Assembly (NCBI GenBank): GCA_037903475.1 | Contig: JBAJFG010000180.1 | Span: forward strand, 732,091 to 796,090 | Direction of reading: 5' to 3' | DNA from: Ancylostoma caninum | Lineage: Eukaryota; Nematoda; Chromadorea; Rhabditida; Ancylostomatidae | DNA: 64,000 nt | Part shown: positions 31,560 to 43,409 of the stretch, in pieces | Layout: every line of letters starts with the position of its first letter | Position numbering within the stretch: the stretch's first letter is position 1 | Notes under the pieces: generated by a model | Told to the model about the DNA's origin: nothing | The model's database searches: none | Seen by the model: only the letters and a program-made list of their open reading frames with translations | Program-made: the position numbers and the translations under genes

Positions 31560-32470
31560 TCGAAGAAGTGAATCCTTCACACCCTGTTGGAACGCACAAA
31601 AGGCCACACTAGGACAATACTGTCACACCCTCTGAAAATAGCGCACTAACGCGGCTTACGGGGCCACTAGTTACATAGTCAAATAGTGGCATTATCAAAG
31701 TACCACATGCTCCTGTCGATGAAGCGTTCCTTGGCGGAGAAAAACTTAAGAAACTGCGATGCAGTCAAAATTTAGGTGGCTCGCTACGGCGTCTCACAGC
31801 GTAGCGATTTCTTTGAAGAAAATGCTCATTCCTAATATGGAAAAAAATACAAGAACCACAGATCAATCAAGAATTTATCTCTTGTACGTGGCTGTTAAAC
31901 TCTTCTCTTTGTAGCAACTTTTCCTTTCGCTCAAACGGACGTTCATAATTCCTCAACCTAATAAAACAACCCTACTAGGAGATTGGAAGCGAAAATTTCT
32001 AGGGAAAATCCATCCAAAGACAAGCAACGTTTTACACTCGTGGTAGAAATGCAATGCCAATCTTCCAAAATAAAGTTGGAATCGACGAACAAAACATGGC
32101 CGCACCCCGATTTCAAAGCGAAAAAACCTCAAAATGATCTGCAGCAAACCAAAAATCGCTTCGGTGCTAACGTAAGAGACTCATCACCTTTATATTTCAC
32201 CCTTACTTTCAGACTTTGAGGAACAAAACACACCTGCATGCGAATGGATAATGGACCATGTGAGAGAAGGTGATAAAAGGCTATCATGCCAAAAGCTGTG
32301 GATGAAGTTCTTGATATGAATTTGCAGACGGCGGTCTAGTGGGGACGGAACTGAGAAAGCTTCGATCATCCTTATGACCAGTTAAATATGATTCTACGGA
32401 ACAAATTGCGTGCATAATATCTTTTTGAATGATCGGTGCCGCACCTGCTCGAAAAGGATTTTAAATCAAA
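31560..32470. other. No recognisable gene
   Basis: AT-rich sequence flanking the BEL element. No exon chain or repeat is visible. Confidence 0.45.
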
Positions 32471-32481
32471 AACGATAGCTG

Positions 32482-32773
32482 TATGTGGACGCTTAAAGAC
32501 TGGGGATGAGACCCTTTCAAAAGTGTCCGCGAAGTGGACAGCCGGATGACAACAGACAGGGTTTTGAAGCCCTGGATCAATAACAGTAACGGTGGTTCAG
32601 ACTTTTTATAGCAATTACGGCACAGAGGTCGGGAGGTGGCAAGCGCTCCCTAGACGTACGGATATGTCTCTAATGGCCCTACCCCCCTACTCGAGATAGG
32701 GGTACTGGCCACGCCCCCTATGGAGGGAGCGTGGCTTACAATAATTACTTAGGGGATCATCGATTCGATGATA
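32482..32773 (-). repeat. 3' LTR of the BEL element
   Basis: 292 bp. The minus strand starts TATCATCGAATCGATGATCC, itself a hairpin. A G-run (minus GCGGGGG, 32774-32780) next to it is the likely polypurine tract. Confidence 0.9.
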
Positions 32774-32962
32774 CCCCCGCGACACGACAAAATTAATATA
32801 CAGCGAGAAAAAAGGGATTTGCCGCGGCGTTGGCGGCTTGATTGAGTGGAGGTGAAGAGGGCAGGTACGGTGTCGTCGAGGCTGGCATCTGGCGGTCGGC
32901 GGCTTCAGTTCTGTGGTCTCTTGTTCGGGAAGTATGGAAGCTTGCTGTGGCATAACAGCTGG

Positions 32963-33373
32963 TTATGGCCGAGGCCACAACCACCGCATATCACTTTGCA
33001 ATCGTCCTCTCCCGTAGGACGGTTTCAAACACTTGAGGCACAGGCCAAGCTTAGAGGCCTGAACCGTCCGGGAAACGGGGTCCACAAAAGTACAGCACCG
33101 GCTCGAATAGTGGGAATCCTTGTTTTTATTCACAGAGCACAACACACAGTTGGATTTTGGCGCTGTGCGCGTCACAATCAACCCTGTGCGCTTTAGGAGG
33201 AGCTCGTTGTCGAGCTCAAGGCGTTCCAGCCTGGACGAGATCTGACGCAGGAGGGAAATAACGGTCGACTGGTCTGGCATGTCGAGGTCCTCCATGGCTT
33301 GCAGAAGATCTGACGAGCTGGAAAGGGACATGTTGGTGATGTCTGACGAGATCATTGCTGCTTTTATATGCAA
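32963..33373 (-). pseudogene. 3' zinc-knuckle accessory ORF of the BEL element
   Basis: 136 codons on the minus strand between env and the 3' LTR. An N-terminal Ser-rich/coiled-coil segment (SLSSSSDLLQAMEDLDM, then ISSRLERLELDNELLLKR) precedes knuckle-like clusters: CVLCSVNKNKDSHYSSRCC and LCLKCLKP. A last C-x2-C-x4-H-x4-C knuckle (CGGCGLGHNQLLC, near 32990-32945) is present in another frame, so the ORF has a frameshift. It is separate from the Gag knuckles at 39705-40421. Position and motif order parallel the 3' ORF of the gypsy element at 4409-5014. Probable RNA-binding accessory protein. Confidence 0.65.
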
Positions 33374-33782
33374 ATTTTCATGGCCCGCCTATTTTTTTCT
33401 TGCGGGGAACTATTTTTGCCTGCAGGGATCAACACCTTGCCTACTTTTTATGAGGTAATTAACTGATGAGATGATTTGCACTTGAGTTGGGGTGCGATAC
33501 TAGGAAAGTAGTCCGTGTGGAGTGCGAAATGACCGCGATGATATCCAATCAGTGATAGGTGCGAGAGAGAATCAGCCAATCATTTGCATAATACTTACAT
33601 GCCGAACGCCGGTATTCTTATTCACTAGAGCTAGTTCTCTTTTTTGATTTTTTTGGTTTCTTTTTCACGACATCTTTAACAAAGTAGTTTTGCACTATTC
33701 ATTGAAAATTTTGCCTTCTATTTGACATGTGTGCTTATATACATCTGGACTACTGTGATGATTTTTTCATAATAGTACATAG

Positions 33783-34053
33783 CAGTGGCGGACGCAGGGG
33801 GGGGGGCGGGGGGGGCCCCGAGAATGGGTCGCCAAATTTTCGAAATTACTTTACAATACAAATAAAAATCTTGTGTTAGTTTATTTTTAATTGTTTATTT
33901 TTATTATTATTTTTAATATATTTTTTATTTATTGTTTATTATTATAATTAATATTATTATTAATTTTATTTTCCGTCTGGGTCCCCAAAACGGCGGAGAC
34001 CCCACTTTTCTTCCCACGCCCCCCCTCCCGCCCACTTTCTGCGTCCGCCACTG
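33783..34053. mobile_element. hAT-type MITE (copy 1)
   Basis: 271 bp. Terminal inverted repeats CAGTGGCGGACGCAG/CTGCGTCCGCCACTG and an 8-bp duplication GTACATAG (33775-33782 and 34054-34061), as in the hAT superfamily. The interior is AT-rich and non-coding. It cuts the env membrane-anchor reading frame of the BEL element. Confidence 0.93.
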
Positions 34054-34061
34054 GTACATAG

Positions 34062-35665
34062 TAGTGATGTGAGACTAGAAACTATTGCGAATGCCATTTT
34101 TGCTAGGCTTGTGAGTACAGAGATAGCTATTTTTGTAACATAAATCAGTACTATAGGGCCAGCAATGTATGTAATGGCTGCTAGCCCCAGTGCGGAACCG
34201 AGGGCACCGAAAGCGAGTTTCCAGTGGTTTTTCACTGTTTTTATGAAAGGTTCAGAATCAGGTAGCGAAACATCAGTGAACCATTGATGTGTTAATGGAA
34301 CTCCATGAACATCATTTTCAAAAATTGATATGTTTGGAGTGGAAATATACTAGAGTTCCTTCCAAGAGTATATGTTCTGGATTTTCAGCGCGATGAACAG
34401 CGCACCTTTCGTGAATATTCGCCTTTTCGAAGTTGAGAAGGTTTATAACTGCGTTCGAAGGTTTTTGCAGGGAAATGGCCGTAATGTTCACGAGATCAAT
34501 ATCTTCTTTTAGATGTGGCCTTAAATTTTTGAAGATAGTCTTGTTTTTTCCAAGAATTGTAAGCTCTATGTCCAAGGAAATTGCTGGGGTCCAATGGGGA
34601 CATTTAACGATTTCAAAAATTCTTTTAGAAACTGGTTTATGAGCGACTTTATAAAAAGTGCAAGCCGGTAGTGGTAAGAAACAACCACATGCGATTCCAC
34701 CGCAGCTACTGAAACAGCCCGCATACCCGGGATATTTCCTCGAAAGTTGCAGCTCTGGGATTGTTTCGTTTGATTTCATTTTTAGGCATTTGCTTTCTAT
34801 GCATGATCCTGCTCGCACACAGCGGGTGACGTGATGAATTTCCACGCGCGTAGATCTTGTAAAACTTTCGATGATTTTCATGCACTTGAATTCTACTGGC
34901 CTTTTGAATATTTTAATTGCACCGATAGTTTTGTTCAAACACGTGAGTTCGATACACAGTTCTGAGTGAACTTTATTAAACAGTAGTTCGCGGCTATACT
35001 CATAGTGACAAGTGTTTTGCTCGTTGCATACAAGATCCGCTGTGTGCCTGGTGTATCCATGCTGGCAAGCACTTGTCACTGATATAATTGTGCATAGTGT
35101 TGCAACCGTAGAAATGGATGTGGATCCAGGTAGCGGTATAAGTTCAAATGAACATATTCCTCCTTGCGGATGAGGAAGTGATGCGGTTTTTCGCTTTGAA
35201 CCTAGTGTGTGTTTTTGACACTTCCTGATCGATTTCATCAGTACAAAGGAAATTAGGAGCGTGATAATAAGCGTTGCATAAACCAGAAATGCTGCTTTTC
35301 CAACGGCTCCAATCGGCCAACAGTGGGGGTTGCCCAGCAAACTTTTTGATAGCAGATATTGATGGTCATAGTACTGTGGCCTCTCACAGTTCGTGATTTG
35401 CGCGCTAGCATTATTTCGGATTAGAGGTTCTATTCTCACTGTAACCATTCCGTCATCGGGAGCAACACATAATTAAGCGAGTGATTGGTCTGAGAGAAAG
35501 TGCGGCACTGCTCCTCAAAGAAAAGTTCAAAGGGACCGCTTGGGTATGCAATGTCTACTTTTCCTTTTGAACATGTTATCCCTTGTGTCACATTCCCAGC
35601 TAAGGACGGTGAAATCAAAGGAAGTATTGTGACAAGCATCATTGAAGTTGACAGGGACATTGATC
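34062..35665 (-). pseudogene. env: Env glycoprotein of the BEL element (phlebovirus Gc-like)
   Basis: Begins with a signal-like segment in the tail of the integrase frame (LVTILPLISPSLAG, about 35640), shifts frame near 35440, and continues with a membrane segment (FLVYATLIITLLISFVL). A cysteine-rich ectodomain includes CFSSCGGIACGCFLPLPAC, the pattern of the class II fusion domain of phlebovirus Gc-type envelopes known from nematode BEL elements such as Cer7 and Tas. Another stop lies at 34318, after which a C-terminal anchor (ITYIAGPIVLIYVTKIAISV) is in another frame. The hAT MITE has inserted near its end. Broken by at least two frame changes. Confidence 0.75.
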
Positions 35666-36857
35666 CCTGAGAACTTTCTAAGTCAGACTCGAAGTCTCTT
35701 ATGACTTCATATGCCTTGGTTTTTGAAATTCGGCTTAAAATTTGTCGCCTTTGCTTCATAGTAGGAGGATCGTTCATGATTTGAACTGTTGGGGATGTCT
35801 CCTCCGGAAAACTGCGAATCTCCAAGGGGAAGATTTTGTTTAATGGCCTGTGTATGACATTATGGTTTGGCATTGGAACTTTGGCAGATCTTATCATGCC
35901 GTCAGTTGACGTTATTATCTCCGTGACCTTACCATAGGGCCAATTTCTTCTTGGGATGAGGTCCTGCTCTATCAGAACTATCTCACCAACAACTGGAATG
36001 GATCTTTTTAGATGTCTAGGTTGTTTCAAGTTCATTTTCTGACTTTCTCGTAAAGATACAAGGTACTGGGTTCTCCAGCTCTCCCAAAACTTATTAGCAA
36101 TCGCTTCGGGAAATCGAATGGCTTCCAACGACTGCTTTCTTGACTGTATAAAGACCGGATCAAACGAAGGATCCTCAAATTCTTCCGTTGTATGGCCAAC
36201 AGGAAGGGAAAATTTGACGTTTCCTTGTAGGAAATCGATAGGTCGTAATGGAATTTCCGTAAGATCGTCTAAGCTTACTTTCGTTAGAGGTCTAGTATTA
36301 ATTATTGCCTCAATTCTCGTTATCACTGTGGACATTTCGGTGAAATCTAACCTTTTACGTCCAGTGGATTTGTTCAGGGCTCTTTTTACTGCTCCAACAA
36401 GTCTTTCCCATGCGCCACCCATCCAGGGTGCGCCTGGAGGATTGAATATCCACCTTATTCTTTCGGAGGCACTGTAGGACATTAAGGAATTTCCTGTACT
36501 GTCATCCTTCTCAAAGATAGCAGCAATAATTCTTTCGCCGTGCTTGAAATTTGTACCACAGTCTGTCCGTACAATTTTTGGAACACCTCGACGTGATGTG
36601 AACCTTATAAAACTGCTTAGAAATGCACTTGTGGACATATTTTCTACCACTTCGAGGTGCACACCTCTAGTATTAAGACAAGTATAGAGGCATACGTAGA
36701 ATTTTTCTTGTGATTTCGAGGTGAATGGTCCCATAAAATCACAACCGACATTTTCGAACGGTTTTGAAGAAATTACCCTATCAGCAGGTAAAGATGGCAT
36801 GATTGGAGCTCCCAAAGGTAGACCCTGGTACTTTTTACAAGTAGCACAAGTTTTCAC
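35666..36857 (-). CDS. BEL/Pao integrase and C-terminal domain
   Basis: Minus frame beginning at the zinc-domain end CATCKKYQG. The catalytic core holds GCDFMGPF, RTDCGTNF and PPGAPWMGGAWERLV (D, D, E), and a C-terminal Pao-type domain contains PVVGEIVLIEQD and RRNWPYGKV. Upstream zinc-binding sequence is in the separate piece 36984-37322, divided from it by a stop. The frame runs on into the env signal segment. Confidence 0.85.
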
Positions 36858-37314
36858 AAATTTTTTGAACGCATTGGAAGCGCGAGGAATCCCAAATTTT
36901 TGCCGTGCTACTGCAAGAACGTGATCTTTGCCACAACGGGCATTATCGATGTGAATTTTCTGGACTATTAAGCGAATTAGCTCTCAGCCTTCTGGTATAA
37001 AAATAGGCGATTTTGTATCATACGGTATTGCAGCGTTTTGTAGACGAGATTCATGTCGAATTACACCGTTGTTGTCGCAAATGATATGTTTGTCTCGGAA
37101 ACGTTTTTGCAATTCAAGCAAATCCACATCTTTTTGCTCTTGAATTATGATAATATGTTCTGAGATTTCGATGTCGTTGGACGTTATCTCCGAAGTAGAG
37201 TCGTACTTGGAAGCAACCTCAAGACTAATTGGTTTCGACTTCGCCTGGTTTTTGTTTGTTAGTGACACCCAGTTTTTCACTGTTTTTCCCACTACAGATT
37301 GTACCCGCAGGGCT

Positions 37315-38849
37315 TTATTCATGCGAGAAAATCAGGATAAGTCCAGAACTCTTTTTCGAAGCAGTTATTTTTGGCTTCTCAATATTTGCTGCTGATATTA
37401 TCTGGATTGGTACCTCTTCAATGCAGGACTCTTCTACAGCGTCCATTGATTTTATTGGCCATGTCTGGGGACCCATTTCAAGCCATCGTGGTCCATTTAT
37501 CCAGTCATGGTGGTTTATCTCTTTAGCGGTAAGACCTCGAGTGTTTGCATCTGGAGGATTGTGATCTGTATCGACATGGAAAAAATTGAGAGGAATTCCA
37601 TTTTCCTGGATTTGACTTTTAATCGCAAGAATTCGTTCGCGTCGGTTTCCCACAAATATAAGTAATTTTTTAGGTGACTTGAGCCACCATAACGCTATTT
37701 CGCTGTCTGAGACAATCGATATCTGTGCTATTCTTGACTTCATAGTAGACAAGATAGACCAACATAATCTTGTGGCCATGAGCATTCCGAATAATTCAAG
37801 TCTGGGTATCGTATGACGGGTTTTCTTCGGAGTTAATCTAGTTTTACCACTAATTAAAGTGGAGATTGATGCCGAAGCTGTGCACTGAACTTATGCACAT
37901 GCTGCAATCGCGAATTTACTAGCATCTGCAAATATCCACATGCGTAATTTTGAATCGGAATTTATCGGTATTGGACGTGGGACTAATAGGATCGCGTTGT
38001 TGACCTTCGCGCACAGTTGCTTCCATTTTAGGCAAACTTCTGAGCTCAAATGAGTCTTCCAGTCGGCACCAGTGTCGAAAATTTCTCGCATCATAGATTT
38101 TAATTCGACTAATAGTGGACCGGCGAATCCTATAGGATCGAATACGGAATTGATTTGGCTAACAACATCTTTCTTTGTGAAAATATCGAACGATGAAAAT
38201 TGCGTTACTGTTTTGAACAAGTCGGTTTTGACATTATAGTTCACTCCGAGAAGTTTCAGAGAGCTTGATTCGAGTTTATCGCTCTCTTTTATTCGTTCGT
38301 TAATTTCCGTACAATTAGAGATATATTCGCGTAAATTCATTCATACTTTTTTTGGAAAAGTGCCTTAGATGCATGGTATTTTTCCATGGCTTCGGCAGTA
38401 CTTTCGGCGCACATTAGTATGTTGTCCACATAGATATTACTCATGATTTCGTTGGCTAAATCTGTGCCCTGCTCTTTTAGATAAGTTATTAGTGCCATAT
38501 TTAATATGCTTGGGCAAGCAGTAACTCCGAAAGGTAGTCTGCGAAATCGATAGCAATCTAGGTTGTCTTTAGTGGGAGGAAGATGCACGTTTTTTACCCA
38601 TAAAAACCTGCATAGATCCTTGTGTGAGTTTACAAGGCGAATTTGCGTGAAAGCTGCTTCTATATCGCACATTAGGACTATTTTGGTCATGCGAGATGTA
38701 AAAAGAATATCATGAATCTTGTTCACAAATGATTCTCCTTTATGTATGACATCATTGAGCGACGATTTACCCTTCCTTTTTGAGGAGGCATCGAACACTA
38801 TCCAAAGAGGGACTTTTTTACTTGGTTTCCATACTCCTGAGTGAGGCAT
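37315..38849 (-). pseudogene. BEL/Pao reverse transcriptase and RNase H
   Basis: RT (38849-38337): [38 protein letters not shown] and the catalytic-site variant YVDN. The connection piece (38340-37891) has FDPIGFAGPL and WIFADASKFA. RNase H (37785-37315) has SDSEIALWWLKS and NPPDANTRGLTAKE. The pieces are divided by stops and frame shifts. Confidence 0.85.
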
Positions 38850-38942
38850 GTATTATGTTCCAACTGCCTGTTTCCCAGCAACATTGAACGTTTCGATCAT
38901 GCCTTCTTGCTCATATTTTTGAAGTATTTTGCAGTACCACTG

Positions 38943-39700
38943 TCATTGCTCTGAGTTTTCTCGCAGTACTTTTTGAAGCGATTCAAGCCTGCGTATGGCA
39001 ACACTGCGGTTATCTTCTAGGTCGGAAATGTTATACTTTAGAGGGAACGCTGCTGTGATACAGCCATTTTCGTAAGAGATTCGTTTGAAGTATTGCTCCA
39101 AATATTCGTAGGCTTTGTCTTCTTTTTGACATTCCTGCGAGGATATGCCCAGTCCTTCAAGTTCGAATATTTTGTGTAAGATTTCTTGCTCACTACTTTC
39201 GTAAACAGCAGTGAGTCCAAAACATAATGGTTCTCTTGCATTTTGTTGGCTCATTGCCCCTTTAACGTATACAGTGGGACCAAATATTGTTCCTGCAATG
39301 TGAAGACCTGTAGGAGTCTTAATTACATTGTTTGGACCACCAACAAGTCCATGGTAGTAGTCTAGTCCAACAAGAATATGTGGTTTTTGATGTTCTCCAC
39401 GCAATTTCGAATTTGCTAAGCAAATATTGCTGGACTTCAAGAATGTAATGTCCTCCTTGCTGAGTTTCACGCTTGGAAAACCATTGGTGATGATAGGCTT
39501 TGTTTGGATGTTTAGCTCTACCTCTTCTTCAAACGCTGTGCTTAATTTGATGCCAACAATATGACTTCGGAAATTCTCGATGTGGCCTCCTATGCCAGAC
39601 ATTGTGCAAATTTCTGTAGATGTTTTTGGTAGACCAAGATGATCCGCCAAAGATTCTTCGATAACCGTTTTGTGAGCGCCAGAATCGAAGGAAAACAGAA
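38943..39700 (-). pseudogene. BEL/Pao aspartic protease region
   Basis: A retropepsin-like motif FDSGAHKTVIEESLA appears just past the Gag stop near 39700-39650, followed by LGLPKTSTEICTMSGIGG and LVGLDYYHGLVGG, as in Pao proteases. It lies in the same frame as the downstream about 235 codons. Confidence 0.75.
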
Positions 39701-39704
39701 CTTT

Positions 39705-41402
39705 TTATAACTCTTCCTTGTTGTAATTCCAAACATTCCCCTCAGCTGTCATGAGTACCAGCCGTGAGGCGGCGATATTTTGCTTAAGACCTACTCCGGA
39801 AGCTTCGGTGGCCATATGTGTACTATTAGTAGTCACCCTTCTGCGGTCATTCTGACCGTTTGAGTTTCTTTGGTCTCTATGAGTGGTATTTGGGAATCTT
39901 GTGTTAGATTGACCCATGTTGTTCCGTGATGGTTGGTTCCAGGAACTTGCCTGTGTTCGTGGCTGAAAGCCTTCCTTTTTCGAACAGATACTGCTATGAT
40001 GTTTTTGTCCGCATTGTGAACAATCAGGTTTTCGGCAGTCGAAACTGTTATGATTAGCCGATCCACATTTCCAGCACCTATTTTGATCTCTTAGCAGCTT
40101 CCGGCGACTGTTTTGATCGGTGACAGTTCTGCATGCCCATGATGAGTGATTAGGCCTTTGGCAGAAAAGGCATTGGTCATTATAATGGATCCGTGGGAGA
40201 GTACTCTTCTCCTTTGTAATTGTGACCCTATTGTTAATTGAGGATCCTAATCGGTTCTCCACAATGTCTTTAGCTGCGATCTCGCACTTGAGATTGGTCA
40301 TGACATCTTCTACTGTTTGTCCGGATTCCATTTGGCCTGAGACTAATACCGGCTTAACAATGTCTCGAGGGAACTTTGCCAGGATTGTCTCGCACCACAT
40401 GAGATCGCTGGTATTTCGCACGTCATATCCTGCGGATTAGCATGTGAAATACCAGCGATCATATAATTGATTAGCATGTGGATCTGGTCATATACAGCCA
40501 TGCAACTGTCAGCGGAGTCGTAGGCTGGTTTCAAATTTACTAGTTTTTGAACTATTTGCGACCTATTTGTAGGCTGGTTGCAGAAGTTTTGTTGTAAAGT
40601 TTTGATTATCCAGTCATAGTTTTCTGGAACAAGCCTTATTCCTTCTATCGCCGTTTGCGCACGGCCTCTTAGGCTCTCTTTCAGTAATAGAATTTTTTCC
40701 ATCACGTCCAATTCTTTGCACTTGTGGACGAGTGTTTCGAATATAGCCCAGTATTCTGGGAGATCCTCCGCATTACCATGAAATTTTGGTAGTGATGCTT
40801 TCGGGGGTTTGATAGATCGATGATGATTTTGGACTGAATCATGTCTTTCTTGATTTACAGAACTTGATGTTGTTTGTGACTCAATGCATTCTGATTAGTT
40901 GCTTGCGCTGATTTGGACAGGTACCGTCATCTTGACCGTTTTGCGTGTCTGTGTTCTCGGAAACGGTAATTTCGTTTCTCTGGGATTTTTGCGTGACATA
41001 GCCAAGTTTGACATCCATTTTGTCGCGCATTCTTTTTGCATCATCCAGCCTAGCTGTCAACATGAAGATCAATTCGTTCGCGTCACCAATGGCGACCTGT
41101 AGTTGTGAGTCTTCTTCAATCTGCTCTATTTCAAGCATCAGATCCTTCCTTTCTGATTTGTATTTACAGTTTTTGTATTCATCTCTGATTTCGTCATACA
41201 GATTTTCTAGCTTATCTCTCCCTTCTCTGATTTGCCGTATGCCGCTTTGTATTAATGAGATGGTATACCTACAGTTTTCATAGCTATCCTCGTCTATCGT
41301 TGGATAGTCTACCTTTGTTGTGTAGTCTTTGTATCGTGCTGTCAGATTCTTCAGCGTAGTTGAGTTCATCATGATGGGTTTTTTGTGAAAGTGGAGCGCC
41401 AT
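39705..41402 (-). pseudogene. BEL/Pao Gag with zinc knuckles
   Basis: Starts at ATG 41402 with a charged coiled-coil N-terminus (IRQIREGRDKLENLYDEIRDEY) that stops at 40881. It resumes at 40711 (SLRGRAQTAIEGIRL, a Pao Gag signature) and, after another frame change near 40421, ends in a nucleocapsid with CLFCQRPNHSSWAC, CWKCGSANHNSFDC and CSQCGQKHHSSIC. At least two breaks separate the parts. Confidence 0.8.
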
Positions 41403-41627
41403 TTTGCTTCAACACTTCAGTCCCTTTCTAGTTCAAAATTAACTCTGTGTTTGGCTTGTGGCCGAGAGTTGACTCCAGGTACTTTCGTACGGGACTGGGC
41501 TTCCCTGTTATCGGAATGAACCAAATTGATTCGCGGTCTTGTAATCAGACCGTAGGATTGTTCTGGTATGAGCTGTTTTTACTCCTGGTCCCAAAGTTGT
41601 TACGCTTTGACACGGGATGGCTGTTTA

Positions 41628-41640
41628 GGCCGATGCACCA
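41628..41640 (-). promoter_or_regulatory. Primer binding site (tRNA-Gly)
   Basis: The minus strand reads TGGTGCATCGGCC three bases inside the 5' LTR, complementary to the 3' end of tRNA-Gly (GGCCGATGCACCA) over 13 nt. Confidence 0.75.
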
Positions 41641-41643
41641 AAA

Positions 41644-41935
41644 TATGTAGGCGCTTGAAGACTGGGGATGAGACCCTTTCAAAAGTGTCCCCGAAGTGGA
41701 CAGCCGGATGACAACAGACAGGGTTTTGAAGCCCTGGACCAATAACAGTAACGGTGGTTCAGACTTTTTATAGCAATTACGGCACAGAGGTCGGGAGGTG
41801 GCAAGCGCTCCCTAGACGTACGGATATGTCTCTAATGGCCCTACTCCCCTACTCGAGGTAGGGGTACTGGCCACGCCCCCTATGGAGGGAGCGTGGCTTA
41901 CAATAATTACTTAGGGGATCATCGATTCGATGATA
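41644..41935 (-). repeat. 5' LTR of the BEL element
   Basis: 292 bp, the partner of 32482-32773; AGCTG follows at 41936-41940. Confidence 0.9.
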
Positions 41936-42119
41936 AGCTGTGAATGATGCTCAGGTTCAGTACTACATATACACTGTAAAAATTGGACGAACTATTAGGT
42001 GTTACCCAATAAGCCGACTTAAGAAAATAGCAATGTCAGTTCGTTAAAATGAAATGGTGGTCTCAGTTTTGTCGTTTTTGCTCATGCCAACAGAATTTTG
42101 ACCATTCTCAGATTAACTA

Positions 42120-43405
42120 TTAGGTTGTTGCGAAATTAATTGCCGAAATGGACACACCAGTTCAAAGTGTTGTAACTCGGCTCAAACACAACTTTTTTCA
42201 TCAATTTAGCAACCGTTCAATTCGCTAGGCCCTCCTCGACAATATAGCTAGGATTGCATGCTTCTGCAACTAAAGCTGAGGTCACAAGGATTCGCAAACT
42301 TTTGGAAGGCGATTTCAGCATGCTCCAGATCAGCAATCTGCATCTGTCGCAGGATTGCATCTGGAGCTCTAAAAAAGGATATGCAGTAAGTTAATGGTCT
42401 GAGGAATGAGGGCATTGAGTGAGAACCTCGATGTTTTACTGCATCAGTTTTTGCCGGGTGAATTCTGGAATGTGAGACTTCACGCTACCCTGGAGCAGGG
42501 GAAACCAGCTTTTGTTCACCACTGCCGACCACATCTATAGTAGTTTTGAGGAAATTAACATGAAATTACAATGGCAGGACTCTGCTGTCCATGACTGACT
42601 AGGCTGGAGAAGGCTGCAGTGGATCATACTCTTACAGCATCACCAGATTCCTGACACAACCTCCCTGAGGTGAAGATCTGGTTTTGGGAAACTCAGAGAA
42701 GGGAGGACGAGTCTACCGATACAAATTCACCCTTCTTCTTATAGTTCAGGAACGGAGCTCCTTCTGTAGCTATTACGCGTTCTAGAAATGGGTAGTATTT
42801 GGGGCGAAAAATTAAGTTAGAAAGGATGTCGCAGCGGGTGTGACTCTTGTCATTTGTCAGATCGTGGGGTGTATGCTTCAGCACCTTTCTTGCAATGTCG
42901 ATTGAAGTCAAATGTTTTGAACCTGTAGTATAGTGAGCCCCCATCCCTGCCCTCAACGTCCAAGTGGTTGGACCCGGTTTAGGTTCCACGACTGTTCTCA
43001 ACGCTTGATCGTCATGGAACAACATGTGGTCACGACCATGGTTGTTTTGGGGATCAAATTCGATGGAAGGAAAATTCGCGACCGAATAGCTCACTGCCCA
43101 TTGGGAAGGCGATTCCAAGCCAAAACAAAAGCAAGAATAGCACTCACCTCCAACAAAGAATGATCGGGTTTCAAGTCATTATCTACAATCACCCGAAAAT
43201 CGCATCAGCTCATCATTTGTTCGCGAGTTCATAAAAAACCTCAGGTAAGAGCTAACCAGAATATTCAAGCAGCATTCGAAAGAGGAGGAAAAGCTCTACC
43301 AAAAGCTCACATAAGTTGGGCGGGCTGGAGCTGCTCAAACTCGGCAGAAAAGAAAAGTTTATTTGTACGTACCCCGAAACGGCAATTAATTTCGCAACAA
43401 CCTGA
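42120..43405 (-). mobile_element. Dead mariner transposon
   Basis: 1286 bp. Terminal inverted repeats TTAGGTTGTTGCGAAATTAA... and its complement (ending CGCAACAACCTGA) are flanked by TA at 42118-42119 and 43406-43407. The transposase is on the minus strand, recognisable by PHDLTNDKSHTRCDI and FRPKYYPFLERVIAT (a mariner core). The usual catalytic D-E after the TxDE motif has changed (ATEGAPF), and the downstream half is full of stops. Confidence 0.85.
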
Positions 43406-43409
43406 TACT

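Larger units (their letters stand above)
32482..41935 (-). mobile_element. BEL/Pao LTR retrotransposon with phlebovirus-Gc-like env
   Basis: LTRs at 32482-32773 and 41644-41935 (292 bp each, about seven differences by eye) are flanked by the 5-bp duplication AGCTG (32477-32481 and 41936-41940). Coding on the minus strand: Gag with zinc knuckles, retropepsin, RT, RNase H, integrase, env and a small zinc-knuckle ORF. The RT and integrase motifs and the Gag knuckles are of BEL/Pao type. Frameshifts and stops occur in Gag, Pol and env, and a hAT MITE has inserted at the env end, so this copy is inactive. Its LTRs are more diverged than those of the gypsy element, so it is older. Total length 9454 bp. 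Confidence 0.93.
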
